From Fructilactobacillus carniphilus (GTDB lineage: Bacteria; Bacillota; Bacilli; Lactobacillales; Lactobacillaceae), in contig NZ_CP097121.1 of NCBI RefSeq assembly GCF_024029675.1, positions 1-64,000 on the forward strand: a stretch of 64,000 nt of DNA, in the 5' to 3' direction. Below are positions 51,671 through 60,216 of this stretch, in pieces. Under the pieces are notes generated by a model, which saw nothing but the letters and a program-made list of their open reading frames with translations, was not told the origin of the DNA and made no database searches. The translations under genes were made by a program, and so were the position numbers. How positions within the stretch are numbered: position 1 is the stretch's first letter; the number at the start of each line of letters is the position of its first letter.

Positions 51671-53212
51671 ATGGCACTTTTAGAAGTATCTAATTTGAGT
51701 ATGAGTTTTGCGGATAAGCAACTATATTCAAACGCCAACTTTCAGTTAAATAAAGGGGAACACATGGGAGTGGTCGGTCAAAACGGAGTGGGAAAATCCA
51801 CACTGATTAAGATTTTGACTGGCAAAGAACTCCCGGTGACCGGCTCCATTCAGTGGCAAAAGGGAACCAAAATTGGGTATCTGGATCAGTACGTGGACAT
51901 TCCGAAGGGGATGACTCTGATTGATTTCCTGCATACCGCCTTTGCCGATTTGTACGAGATGAACGATCGGATGATTGAACTGTACACGAGGTACGCGGAA
52001 ACCATGGATGATAGTTTAATGGAAAAAGCGACTCGTTTGTCTGGGCAATTAGACGCCCAGGGCTTTTACGAAGTGGAAACCAAAATTGAACAAGTGATTA
52101 GTGGGCTGGGACTGGACGACATCGGTCGGGACCACGAAATTGCCGAGATGAGTGGCGGACAACGGTCTAAAATTATTTTGGCTAAGTTGATCCTGGAACA
52201 TCCGGATGTATTGTTGTTGGATGAACCGACGAACTACCTGGATACAGCTCACATTAAGTGGCTCGAGGATTACTTAAACTCCTTTGACGGTGCTGCGCTT
52301 ATCATTTCTCACGATTACGATTTCTTAGAACCAGTTACGAACTGCATCATTAACCTGGCGTTTGGCAAGATTACCAAGTACCGGGGCGATTTTAAATCAG
52401 CAATGCGGCAACGGGCCGAAAAGGAAAAGACCCAACAACGCGAATACGAGAAGCAGCAAGTTGAGATTGACAAGGCCAAGAAGTTCATTCAAAAGAACAA
52501 GGCCGGGAGTCGGTCGACGATGGCGAAGTCCCGGGAAAAGATGTTGGATCGGATGGACGTCATTGAACCACCCAAGAGTAACATTAAGGCTGAGTTTGCG
52601 TTTCCGTATGCTGAAACGGGATCGCAAAACGCGCTGGTTGTGAACCAACTCTCGGTTGGATATGAGCAACCGTTGCTGGCCCCGGTGACCTTCTCGGTTG
52701 ATACGGACCAAAAGGTGGTCTTACAGGGATTTAACGGGGTCGGAAAGTCGACCTTGATCAAGAGCATTTTGGGCTTAATCCCAGCTCTAGGTGGAGAGGC
52801 AGACTTTTCGCCCTCAGCTAAGGTCAGCTACTTTAGCCAGGATTTAGTTTGGGATGATCCAGACTTAAAACCGATGCAGTTGATTCAAAACAAGTACCCG
52901 AAGCTGACCCAAAAGGAAATTCGAACTAAGTTGGCCCAGGCCGGCCTAGACGCCGCGAACGCTTTTAAACCAATTGGAACGTTATCCGGGGGTGAACAGG
53001 TCAAAGTTAAACTAGCCTTGCTGGAATTTGAACCCAGCAACTTCTTGATTCTAGACGAACCATCCAACCACTTGGATGATGAAACCAAGGAATCACTAAA
53101 GCAGGCGATTAAGCGCTTCCCGGGCAACGTCATCGTGGTGAGTCACGAGGAGAGTTTTGCCGAGGGCCTGGCTGATAAAGTGATTGACGTGGAAAAACTG
53201 AGTTTGAGTTAA
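51671..53212 (+). CDS. ABC-F family ATPase
   Basis: A 513-residue protein with two ATPase domains and no membrane helices. Domain 1 (about 1-245) has GQNGVGKST and MSGGQRSKIILAKL with LLLDEPTNYLD. A charged helical linker (about 250-315, interaction arm rich in Lys/Gln) follows. Domain 2 has GFNGVGKST, LSGGEQVKVKLALL and FLILDEPSNHLDD. ABC-F proteins bind the ribosome and release stalled translation or antibiotics. This short type is closer to YbiT/YkpA than to antibiotic-resistance members. It is monocistronic. Confidence 0.93.
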   Translation: MALLEVSNLSMSFADKQLYSNANFQLNKGEHMGVVGQNGVGKSTLIKILTGKELPVTGSIQWQKGTKIGYLDQYVDIPKGMTLIDFLHTAFADLYEMNDRMIELYTRYAETMDDSLMEKATRLSGQLDAQGFYEVETKIEQVISGLGLDDIGRDHEIAEMSGGQRSKIILAKLILEHPDVLLLDEPTNYLDTAHIKWLEDYLNSFDGAALIISHDYDFLEPVTNCIINLAFGKITKYRGDFKSAMRQRAEKEKTQQREYEKQQVEIDKAKKFIQKNKAGSRSTMAKSREKMLDRMDVIEPPKSNIKAEFAFPYAETGSQNALVVNQLSVGYEQPLLAPVTFSVDTDQKVVLQGFNGVGKSTLIKSILGLIPALGGEADFSPSAKVSYFSQDLVWDDPDLKPMQLIQNKYPKLTQKEIRTKLAQAGLDAANAFKPIGTLSGGEQVKVKLALLEFEPSNFLILDEPSNHLDDETKESLKQAIKRFPGNVIVVSHEESFAEGLADKVIDVEKLSLS

Positions 53213-53348
53213 ACCGAATAAATTAAAAAGCGACCCCGCAAATGGTTCGCTTTTTTTCTGGTGTCAGTTTTGATTCAAGTTGCATTCTAACTCAGAATTC
53301 GGTAACATAGTACCAATTTAAGCAAATTCTGAACTGAGGAGGAATAAA

Positions 53349-54365
53349 ATGTTAACTCGAGCTGAGATTCAAAGATTCCCCAAAGCCGAACTTCATTGTC
53401 ACCTTGATGGTTCGATTCGCCCCCACACCCTGCGCCAAATTGCCCGGAGCCAGGGAATGGCAGTGGATTCTAACCTCATGGAGTTGACCCGCAAAATGGT
53501 GGCGCCCAAAAGGTGTGAGAACTTAGAGGAGTACCTAAAGACCTTTGACTTTGTCTTGCCCTTTTTACAAACGGTGCCAGCCTTACAACGCGCTGCCTAT
53601 GACGTGATGGAACAGGCGCATCAAGATGGCGTGGTGTATTTGGAACTACGCTTTGCCCCGGTTCTTTCGACCCAGGGACAACTGACGATTCCAGAAACGG
53701 TGCAAGCCGTGGCCGCCGGAATGGACGAAGCCTACCGGACCTATGGGATCAGAGGGAACTTGATTGTGTGTGGAATGCGAACGGAAGATGGCGACGCCGT
53801 GCACCACGATTTTGCGGCTCTTGAAGAAGTCCAAGACCAAGTGGCGGGGATTGACCTCGCGGGTCCCGAAGTAGACGGATTCGTTCCCGAATACGAACAG
53901 GCCCTGCAGGAAGCCGTGGCCGACTTAGACGTGCAACTGACCTTACATGCCGGTGAATGTGGTTGTGCTCACAACGTGGTCGAAGCGATTCAAGCGGGAA
54001 GCCAACGGATCGGGCACGGGATTGCCGCCAATGGGGACGCGGAAGCTGAACGCCTGTTAAAGGAACGGCAGATCTGCATCGAAGGCTGCCCCACCAGCAA
54101 CTGTCAAACCGGAGCTTTGGACCGGATCGAGGATTACCCGTTACAACGATGGTTAAACCAGGGACAAGCATTGTGCATTAACACCGACAACCGGACCGTT
54201 TCTGACACTACTTTAACGGAGGAATACTTCCAGCTGGCGCACCACGATGGCTTGACCAAGGACCAATTGCGCCTGTGCAACCAAAACGCCGTGCGCCATT
54301 CCTTTGCGGACGAAGTCACTAAGGCGTCGTTATTGCAGGAAATCACCAACTTTGAAGCAGAATAA
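53349..54365 (+). CDS. add: Adenosine deaminase
   Basis: Converts adenosine to inosine in purine salvage. The zinc-binding motif is HCHLDGSIRP at residues 15-24, and HAGECGC (His and Glu), the catalytic HGIAANGD segment and the metal Asp in NTDNRTVSDT are present. The length (338) and complete motifs fit the family. It is preceded by GAGGAGG and followed by a bidirectional terminator. It is probably single. Confidence 0.95.
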   Translation: MLTRAEIQRFPKAELHCHLDGSIRPHTLRQIARSQGMAVDSNLMELTRKMVAPKRCENLEEYLKTFDFVLPFLQTVPALQRAAYDVMEQAHQDGVVYLELRFAPVLSTQGQLTIPETVQAVAAGMDEAYRTYGIRGNLIVCGMRTEDGDAVHHDFAALEEVQDQVAGIDLAGPEVDGFVPEYEQALQEAVADLDVQLTLHAGECGCAHNVVEAIQAGSQRIGHGIAANGDAEAERLLKERQICIEGCPTSNCQTGALDRIEDYPLQRWLNQGQALCINTDNRTVSDTTLTEEYFQLAHHDGLTKDQLRLCNQNAVRHSFADEVTKASLLQEITNFEAE

Positions 54366-54396
54366 TTTTCAATTAGTGCAATCTTGATTGCATAGT

Positions 54397-54432
54397 AAAA
54401 AGCCTAGCAGATTGGTTTCTGCTAGGCTTTTT
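54397..54432. terminator. Bidirectional terminator
   Basis: A 15-bp perfect stem (AAAAAGCCTAGCAGA / TCTGCTAGGCTTTTT) with a 6-base loop, between the convergent add and proline iminopeptidase genes. Confidence 0.92.
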
Positions 54433-54448
54433 AGTGTGCTGCGTTAAA

Positions 54449-55354
54449 TTAAAATTGGTTATTTTCCACGTCACGAATGAAACTAGCCAAGTGGTCGTAG
54501 TACACGGGCGCGTTGTCAATCATGTGGTGGTGACCACCGTTGGGAGTAGAAGCAAAGCGGGCGTTAGGAATCATCTGCGCCATCCGTTTTCCGGTTGCAA
54601 GTGGCATTGTTTCGTGTTCCCCAAAGGTAACCAAGGTTGGAACTTGGATGTCCTTTAAGTGGTCGGTGAAGTTCCAATCCTTCAATTTTCCGGTAATCAC
54701 GAATTCGTTGTCACCCTGAAAGGCGTTGTAAAGCGGTACGCTCATCGTGTCGACGAGGTGGGCAATGGCTGCCGGTTGTTTCCGGTCCACGTATTGTTCG
54801 TTTAACCGGGTCACGAGGGCCTGGTAACGGTCGTTATCGTAGTTATTTTCTGCTTCACATTTTTGCATGTAAGCTAATTCGTCGGGAGTTAAGGCTTCCT
54901 TACGAATTTGGGCCAGATGGTCGGTGTAGTCGCTGATCCGGTCGACCATGGAAGAGATGATAGCTCCCTTCAGGTGGTCACCGTACTTAGCGGCATACAG
55001 TTGTACGAGGGCGCCTCCCCAGGACTGACCAATCAGGTAGAAGTTGTCGAGGCCCAATTTTTGCCGAACTTCTTCTACTTCGTCGACGTAGTAGTCGTAG
55101 GTTTCAATGTTATTCGCTACCGCAGGGTCGTCCCAGTCGGGCGTGTCTGAATACCATGAACCCAGTTGGTCGTACATGTGGACCTGGACGTTTAAGCCCT
55201 GTTTTTGTAATTGTTGGGCTGTGTCTTCCCAGTATTCGTGGGTGCCACCGGGGCCACCGTGTAAAGCGAGCAAGTGAATGTCGCCAGTTCCTTGCGTGTT
55301 GGTCCATAAGTGATAACCGTTCTCAAGGGTAATGATTTTTGTTCCTGTTTTCAT
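54449..55354 (-). CDS. pepI: Proline iminopeptidase, alpha/beta hydrolase (S33)
   Basis: A cytosolic peptidase of about 301 residues that removes N-terminal proline. The oxyanion segment LHGGPGGTHEYW near 32 and the nucleophile GQSWGG (Ser111) are present, followed by an acidic residue region (VTFGEHETMPL) and the catalytic His in NGGHHHM. The ATG at 55354 is used because GGTGG lies 7 bases before it, while a GTG nine bases upstream has none. The gene name is the usual lactobacillus name for this family. A broader-substrate alpha/beta hydrolase is possible. Confidence 0.88.
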   Translation of the reverse strand: MKTGTKIITLENGYHLWTNTQGTGDIHLLALHGGPGGTHEYWEDTAQQLQKQGLNVQVHMYDQLGSWYSDTPDWDDPAVANNIETYDYYVDEVEEVRQKLGLDNFYLIGQSWGGALVQLYAAKYGDHLKGAIISSMVDRISDYTDHLAQIRKEALTPDELAYMQKCEAENNYDNDRYQALVTRLNEQYVDRKQPAAIAHLVDTMSVPLYNAFQGDNEFVITGKLKDWNFTDHLKDIQVPTLVTFGEHETMPLATGKRMAQMIPNARFASTPNGGHHHMIDNAPVYYDHLASFIRDVENNQF

Positions 55355-55502
55355 CTTTTCCACCTACTTTATTAGTTTAACTGTATGATACCACGATTAG
55401 AGCTGGGGTCCACACCGAGCAGTTTCTCGGAGTACCCAAACTGATCGAAAGTGTGTAAGATAGTAATTAGATTGACAAGAAAAGAGCAAAGTTGAGGTAA
55501 GA

Positions 55503-56630
55503 ATGGAATATTTAGGAAGCATTTGGATTGTACTAGTCGCCGCGCTGTTATTTGGATACGGAGCCAGTCGGATCGGGCTCCCCAGCGTGGTCGGACAGAT
55601 TATTGCCGGAATCATCATTGGCCCGGCGTTACTGAACTGGGTCAAGTTAAACGAGATTCTGTCGGTGAGCGCCGATCTCGGGATTATTTTACTGATGTTT
55701 TTAGCCGGACTGGAGTGCGATTTCAATCAGGTTAAAAAATACTTGAAGTCCGCCACGGGGATTGCCGTCTGCGGGGTCGTGTTGCCGATGCTGGTCTTCT
55801 TTGGACTGGGAATGCTGCTCAAGCAGGGGATGGTCGAAGCGTTGTTCTGGGGGGTAATTTTCTCAGCGACCTCCGTTTCGATTAGTGTGGCCGTGCTGCA
55901 GGAATACGGCAAATTGCAGTCGGTGGCCGGAGCGGTGATTTTGGGGGCCGCGGTAGTCGATGACATCATCTCAATCGTGCTGCTGAGCCTGTTTACCAGT
56001 TTCTTTACGGGCGGTGGCAACATCGCCCTGGTGATCGGCCTGCAGGTTCTTTACCTGATTTTCCTCTTCGTGATGGTGAAGTGGGTGGTGCCAGAAATCA
56101 TTAAAATCGGGATGTACTTTCACGATGACATTGCGCTAGCCATCATTGGAATCGTGTTGTGCTTCTCCTTAGCCGAACTGGCCGAGGTGTGCCACCTAAG
56201 TTCCGTGTTAGGGGCTTTCTTTGCCGGAATCGCCGTCGGCTTTACGCCCGCCCGGGACACGATTGAACACAGTACGAACATCATTGGTTATGCCTTGCTA
56301 ATTCCCATCTTCTTTGTCTCCGTGGGGTTAGAATTAAAGTTGGTTACCAGTTGGAATGGGTTCTTAATCGTGATCTTATTGACAGTGGTGGCTCTGCTCA
56401 CCAAGTGGGTCGGCTGTGGCCTGGGCGCGCGCGCCTTTGGCTTTAGCTGGAAGGATAGTAACGTGATTGGAGCCGGGATGGTTTCGCGAGGGGAAATGGC
56501 CCTGATTGTGGCGCAGGTCGGACTTAGCAGTCATTTACTATCGAACCATTTGTACTCGGAAATTATTTTCGTAATCATCTTAACCACCATTTTGTCACCA
56601 ATTATGTTAAAGTGGGGGCTTAAAAAATAA
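55503..56630 (+). CDS. CPA2-family cation/proton antiporter, short form
   Basis: A 375-residue transporter with about 11-12 membrane helices and no cytosolic nucleotide domain. Motifs of the NapA/KefB group are visible: LPSVVGQIIAGIIIGPALL, AVVDDIIS near 155 (the Asp-Asp pair for Na+ or H+) and GAFFAGIAVGF. It exchanges Na+ or K+ for protons. A guanylate-kinase-like gene follows 19 bases later, so they may be co-transcribed. A larger relative with a TrkA-N domain is at 60217. Confidence 0.92.
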   Translation: MEYLGSIWIVLVAALLFGYGASRIGLPSVVGQIIAGIIIGPALLNWVKLNEILSVSADLGIILLMFLAGLECDFNQVKKYLKSATGIAVCGVVLPMLVFFGLGMLLKQGMVEALFWGVIFSATSVSISVAVLQEYGKLQSVAGAVILGAAVVDDIISIVLLSLFTSFFTGGGNIALVIGLQVLYLIFLFVMVKWVVPEIIKIGMYFHDDIALAIIGIVLCFSLAELAEVCHLSSVLGAFFAGIAVGFTPARDTIEHSTNIIGYALLIPIFFVSVGLELKLVTSWNGFLIVILLTVVALLTKWVGCGLGARAFGFSWKDSNVIGAGMVSRGEMALIVAQVGLSSHLLSNHLYSEIIFVIILTTILSPIMLKWGLKK

Positions 56631-56652
56631 ATTAGAAACCGGGGGAATTGTG

Positions 56653-57231
56653 ATGAAATCACGCCAACCACAGCAACATTACATCATCGTACTAACGGGT
56701 CCGGCGGGCGCCGGGAAGACGACCGTGCAAAATTATTTAGCGACGGAGTACGGGATTCCCAAGATCATCACACATACCACCAGACCGCCGCGAGCACACG
56801 AGCAAGCGGGAGTCCATTACTACTTTGAAACGCCGGCGAGTTTTAACCAGTTGGATCTCTTAGAATCCGTGCACTATGCTGGTCATCAATATGGGTCCTC
56901 GAGAGAGGCACTGGACCGGGTGTGGCAACAAAACCCTCTGGCTTCGATCGTGCTGGATACCCAGGGAGCATTGACATATCGAAAACGGCTCGGTGAGCAA
57001 GCCGTGATTATTTACCTGGCCGTGCCGGAAACGGCGGAGTTACACCGGCGAATGTTGAAACGGGGTGATTCTCCGGCTGCCGTGCAAGCGCGGTTACATA
57101 GCGCTGAAACCCAGCGCGATCTGGAGTTGCCAGCAGAGTTGAAAGACGTGGGGATTTATCTGCCCAACCGGGAGTGGGAGCAGACCACCGCGCAACTGCA
57201 GCAAATTATTGAAAAATTAAACAACGGTTAA
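56653..57231 (+). CDS. Guanylate-kinase-like protein
   Basis: 192 residues with the P-loop GPAGAGKTT near 15, the substrate segment HTTRPPRAHEQAGVHYYF near 45-62 and YGSSREAL near 80. The last part contains an AVIIYLAVPE strand and lid helix RMLKRGD. The protein is somewhat divergent from canonical Gmk, so it may be a second guanylate kinase or another nucleotide kinase. A GTG-ATG pair follows GGGGG, and the ATG has better spacing. It is downstream of the antiporter gene. Confidence 0.85.
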   Translation: MKSRQPQQHYIIVLTGPAGAGKTTVQNYLATEYGIPKIITHTTRPPRAHEQAGVHYYFETPASFNQLDLLESVHYAGHQYGSSREALDRVWQQNPLASIVLDTQGALTYRKRLGEQAVIIYLAVPETAELHRRMLKRGDSPAAVQARLHSAETQRDLELPAELKDVGIYLPNREWEQTTAQLQQIIEKLNNG

Positions 57232-57281
57232 GCAATTTTTAAATGCGCTTTGCGATACTAGGTTGTAAAGGAGCTGAGGTT

Positions 57282-57782
57282 ATGAATCGCATTCCACCAT
57301 TCATCACGCCGTTTGCCATTTTCGCCATTTGTTTGGCGTTAGGAACAACAAACGTGGTGACGAATAAGGTGACCCACACCCAGGAAGGGGCGAAGGTTAC
57401 CAACCAAAAAACCACTAATGACAATCAGAATAATTCGAATAAGCAAAATCAGGCAAATGATACCACCAAAACGGATCAGAATAAGACTGACAACACCACG
57501 AATAACGATAATCAGAAGACTGATCAAAAACAAAATACTACGGATCAAACTGATACAAAGCAGAATAACGAGACTAAAAACAATTCAGAAACGAACAGCG
57601 ATACCACTAAGCAGAACCAGAATAACACCACGAACGACACCCAGAAGAATGAATCAGGGACAACGAGTGGCTCTAATTCTGACAACAAACAAAGCTCAGG
57701 AAGTACAGGTAGTTCCACTTCCAATCAACCAGCAAGCTCGTCCTCAACTAGCAACAATCAGAGTCAGGAAGGGGGTAACTAA
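57282..57782 (+). CDS. Exported Asn/Thr/Gln/Asp-rich low-complexity protein
   Basis: 166 residues. An N-terminal hydrophobic segment (about 4-22, FITPFAIFAICLALG) acts as signal or anchor. Everything after it is made of Asn, Thr, Gln, Lys, Asp and Ser, ending in a Ser/Gly/Asn-rich tail. The ATG at 57282 (MNRIPPF) with AAGGAG 8 bases upstream is preferred. There is no sorting signal or folded domain. It is 2 bases from the start of the next gene, so it forms a pair with the DUF6681-type protein. A cell-surface or spacer function is inferred, but a role cannot be read. Confidence 0.7.
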   Translation: MNRIPPFITPFAIFAICLALGTTNVVTNKVTHTQEGAKVTNQKTTNDNQNNSNKQNQANDTTKTDQNKTDNTTNNDNQKTDQKQNTTDQTDTKQNNETKNNSETNSDTTKQNQNNTTNDTQKNESGTTSGSNSDNKQSSGSTGSSTSNQPASSSSTSNNQSQEGGN

Positions 57783-57784
57783 GC

Positions 57785-58579
57785 ATGTTTAGCTTTTTAG
57801 ATGCGATTAATTCGTGGCTAGGGTATATCAATATTGAACCAAGGACTAAGGGTCGCCTTTACGACATCTTGTCGTTTTTAGGAGAACTCTACATGGCTTA
57901 CATTACCTACCGGTTCCTCGCGAATGGTTTTTGGGCGCGCGGTTTACTCCTTCTAGTGGTGACGGTGGTGTTGGCCTACTTCTTGTACCTGAACACGATT
58001 TATTACTTTACCAATCGGACCTCTAAGATTGACGTAACTCCCTGGATTTACAAGATCTTGCACATTAAACCACAGCCGCAGGCACAAGGCCCTAAGGTCC
58101 GCAACATCCCTGCGAATGGGATTTACGATAAGCGTAAAACGATGCCCGGTAAGTTAACTAGTAATGCACCAGAGCAACAGTTCATCAACCAATTAGCTGC
58201 TGAGTTGTTACAACAAGGACTGCTGAAAGCTAACTATGAAGGCTTAAGTGATCGGGAGTTGAAGCAACGCTTGCAACACGAACCACGGGTGGATGCCATT
58301 GGTCAGGGAACCCTCTTGCCGTACTTTGCCATGAAGGCCGAAAACGGTCACCACGTGGTGTATGCGGGACTCAACGAAGCCCATGCGCAACCAATCGGAA
58401 CGGTGACTCAAGTTGGGTTGCAGAGCATTGACCAAGTCGACGCTAATCACGTCCAAATCTTTTTAGCTGCGGCGTACTTAACCGGCGGAAAATTTAAACA
58501 GTTAGGGCGTCGGGGCGTTCTGGAACAACCGGCTGATTATCACATTGAACTAGAAATTGCCTCAAAGGCCACCAATTAA
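57785..58579 (+). CDS. DUF6681-type membrane protein
   Basis: A 264-residue protein. Two membrane helices lie near residues 30-50 and 55-75 (AYITYRFLANGFWARGLLLLVV), followed by a large soluble domain with MPGKLTSNAPEQQF, a helix rich in Leu/Gln (about 130-165) and several strands. The overall sequence matches the lactobacillus family DUF6681 as I remember it; no biochemical function is known. It follows the low-complexity exported protein almost without gap, so the two probably act together. A terminator follows. Confidence 0.75.
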   Translation: MFSFLDAINSWLGYINIEPRTKGRLYDILSFLGELYMAYITYRFLANGFWARGLLLLVVTVVLAYFLYLNTIYYFTNRTSKIDVTPWIYKILHIKPQPQAQGPKVRNIPANGIYDKRKTMPGKLTSNAPEQQFINQLAAELLQQGLLKANYEGLSDRELKQRLQHEPRVDAIGQGTLLPYFAMKAENGHHVVYAGLNEAHAQPIGTVTQVGLQSIDQVDANHVQIFLAAAYLTGGKFKQLGRRGVLEQPADYHIELEIASKATN

Positions 58580-58583
58580 GCAA

Positions 58584-58611
58584 AAGACCATCCCAAATGG
58601 GGTGGTTTTTT
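58584..58611 (+). terminator. Terminator of the DUF6681 gene
   Basis: A stem with an A-A-A loop (AAGACCATCCC / TGGGGTGGTTTT, imperfect) followed by TTTTTT, just upstream of the xylB promoter. Confidence 0.7.
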
Positions 58612-58640
58612 GCGTTGGAAGCGCTTAAATCATCTATAAT
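58610..58640 (+). promoter_or_regulatory. xylB promoter with a catabolite-repression (cre) site
   Basis: TTGCGT (58610-58615) and TATAAT (58635-58640) frame the sequence TTGGAAGCGCTTAAAT (58615-58630), which differs at one consensus position from the CcpA operator WTGNAANCGNWWNCAW. Bound CcpA between -35 and -10 would repress the kinase gene while glucose is present. Confidence 0.7.
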
Positions 58641-58669
58641 AGAGAAAAGAAGATGAGGAGGACAACGTT

Positions 58670-60166
58670 ATGACAGAGTGTGTGTTAGGAATTGACTTGG
58701 GAACCAGTGCGGTGAAGGTTTCTGCGGTGGATCGGTCCGGAAAGATTATTGCCCAGGAGTCGTTTGACTATCCGTTAAGCCAACCCCAATCAGGTTACAG
58801 TGAACAAAATCCCAACGACTGGGTAATGTCGACCACGGTCGCCATTGTCCGTTTGATTTTGGATGATCACATTGACCCCAATGACATTGCCGGGGTTAGC
58901 TACTCCGGCCAGATGCACGGCTTAGTGCTCCTGGATCAGGATTACCACGTGCTACGGCCCGCCATTTTGTGGAACGACACCCGGACTACGGCGGAACGCG
59001 AAGAAATTGAACAGATTATGGGCGACGAGTTCGTGCGAATTACGGGGAACCGGCCGCTCGAAGGGTTCACGTTGCCAAAACTCTTGTGGGTGAAAAAGCA
59101 CGAACCAGAACTATGGCAGCAAACAGCCGTCTTTTTAACGCCAAAGGACTACGTGCGCTATCGGATGACGGGACAACTGGGGATTGATTATTCTGATGCA
59201 ACCGGAACCACATTGCTAGACATCCACACGAATCAATGGAGTACGGAGATTTGTGACCGGTTAGGCATTCCAGAAAGCATTCTTCCACCCCTGCTGCATT
59301 CGGACGACCAAGCAGGAACGATTACCGCTGAATACGCGGAATTCTCGGGCTTGAGTCAAGCAACCAAGGTCTTTGCTGGGGGAGCCGATAATGCTTGTGG
59401 AGCCCTTGGAGCCGGAATTCTTCGTCCCGAAGTAGTGCTTTCTAGCATTGGGACTTCCGGAGTAATCTTGAAGTATGAAGATCAACCGACGGATGCCTAT
59501 CACGGCCAGGTCCAAATGGAAGACCACGTGGTTAACGATGCCTACTACTCGATGGGAGTGACACTCGCAGCCGGCTATTCTTTGAGTTGGTTTAAAAAGA
59601 CCTTCTGTTCAGACATTACCTTTGACCAGATGATGGCCGGAGCAGCAGAATCAGAAATCGGTGCCAAGGGGTTACTCTTTACGCCGTACATCGTCGGGGA
59701 ACGAACTCCGTACGCAGATGCAGACGTGCGGGGAAGCTTCATTGGGATTGATGCCACCCAAAAACGGGGCGACTTTACCCGTGCCGTGATTGAGGGGGTC
59801 ACCTTTAGTTTCCGGGATTTACTGGAAATTTATCGGCAGGCTGGCGCGCACTTCCAGCAAGTGGTAGCTATCGGAGGTGGAGCCAAGAGTCCCATGTGGC
59901 TACAAATGCAGGCTGATATTTTCAACGTTCCCGTGCAAAAACTAGCCAACGAACAGGGTCCCGGTTTGGGAGCGGCCATGATTGCCGCGGTTGGCCTCGG
60001 TTGGTATCCGGATTACCAAGCTTGCGCGGACCAGTTTGTGCACGTTGACAAGGTTTACCAACCAATTCCGGCGAACGTTGCGCGCTACAACCAGATTTAC
60101 CGGTTGTACCACGAAGTGTACCCCCAAACTAAGTCATTGACGCACCAACTCCAAGCATTGAAATAA
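58670..60166 (+). CDS. xylB: Xylulokinase
   Basis: Phosphorylates D-xylulose to xylulose-5-phosphate, the entry point to the phosphoketolase pathway of heterofermenters. The FGGY-kinase pattern is complete: [11 protein letters not shown] (phosphate 1), [20 protein letters not shown] (substrate), [13 protein letters not shown] (phosphate 2) and [16 protein letters not shown] (adenosine). At 498 residues, the length fits XylB. GAGGAGG precedes the ATG. The gene is not next to a xylose isomerase here. Gluconate or other pentulose kinase activity is less likely. Confidence 0.9.
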   Translation: MTECVLGIDLGTSAVKVSAVDRSGKIIAQESFDYPLSQPQSGYSEQNPNDWVMSTTVAIVRLILDDHIDPNDIAGVSYSGQMHGLVLLDQDYHVLRPAILWNDTRTTAEREEIEQIMGDEFVRITGNRPLEGFTLPKLLWVKKHEPELWQQTAVFLTPKDYVRYRMTGQLGIDYSDATGTTLLDIHTNQWSTEICDRLGIPESILPPLLHSDDQAGTITAEYAEFSGLSQATKVFAGGADNACGALGAGILRPEVVLSSIGTSGVILKYEDQPTDAYHGQVQMEDHVVNDAYYSMGVTLAAGYSLSWFKKTFCSDITFDQMMAGAAESEIGAKGLLFTPYIVGERTPYADADVRGSFIGIDATQKRGDFTRAVIEGVTFSFRDLLEIYRQAGAHFQQVVAIGGGAKSPMWLQMQADIFNVPVQKLANEQGPGLGAAMIAAVGLGWYPDYQACADQFVHVDKVYQPIPANVARYNQIYRLYHEVYPQTKSLTHQLQALK

Positions 60167-60169
60167 ACT

Positions 60170-60207
60170 AAAAAACCGTTCAGAATTAATTTTCTGAGCG
60201 GTTTTTT
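60170..60207. terminator. Bidirectional terminator
   Basis: A 16-bp stem with one G-T pair (AAAAAACCGTTCAGAA / TTCTGAGCGGTTTTTT) and a 6-base loop, between xylB and the convergent antiporter gene. Confidence 0.9.
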
Positions 60208-60216
60208 GCATAAATG

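Noticed and set aside
53749..54171. Arg-rich open frame antisense to add
   Set aside because: Arises from the codon bias of the intact adenosine deaminase gene.
57418..57792. Basic Ile/Arg-rich frame within the low-complexity gene
   Set aside because: A frame shift of the AAT/ACC-rich repeats; the reading frame with a signal peptide and RBS is the other one.
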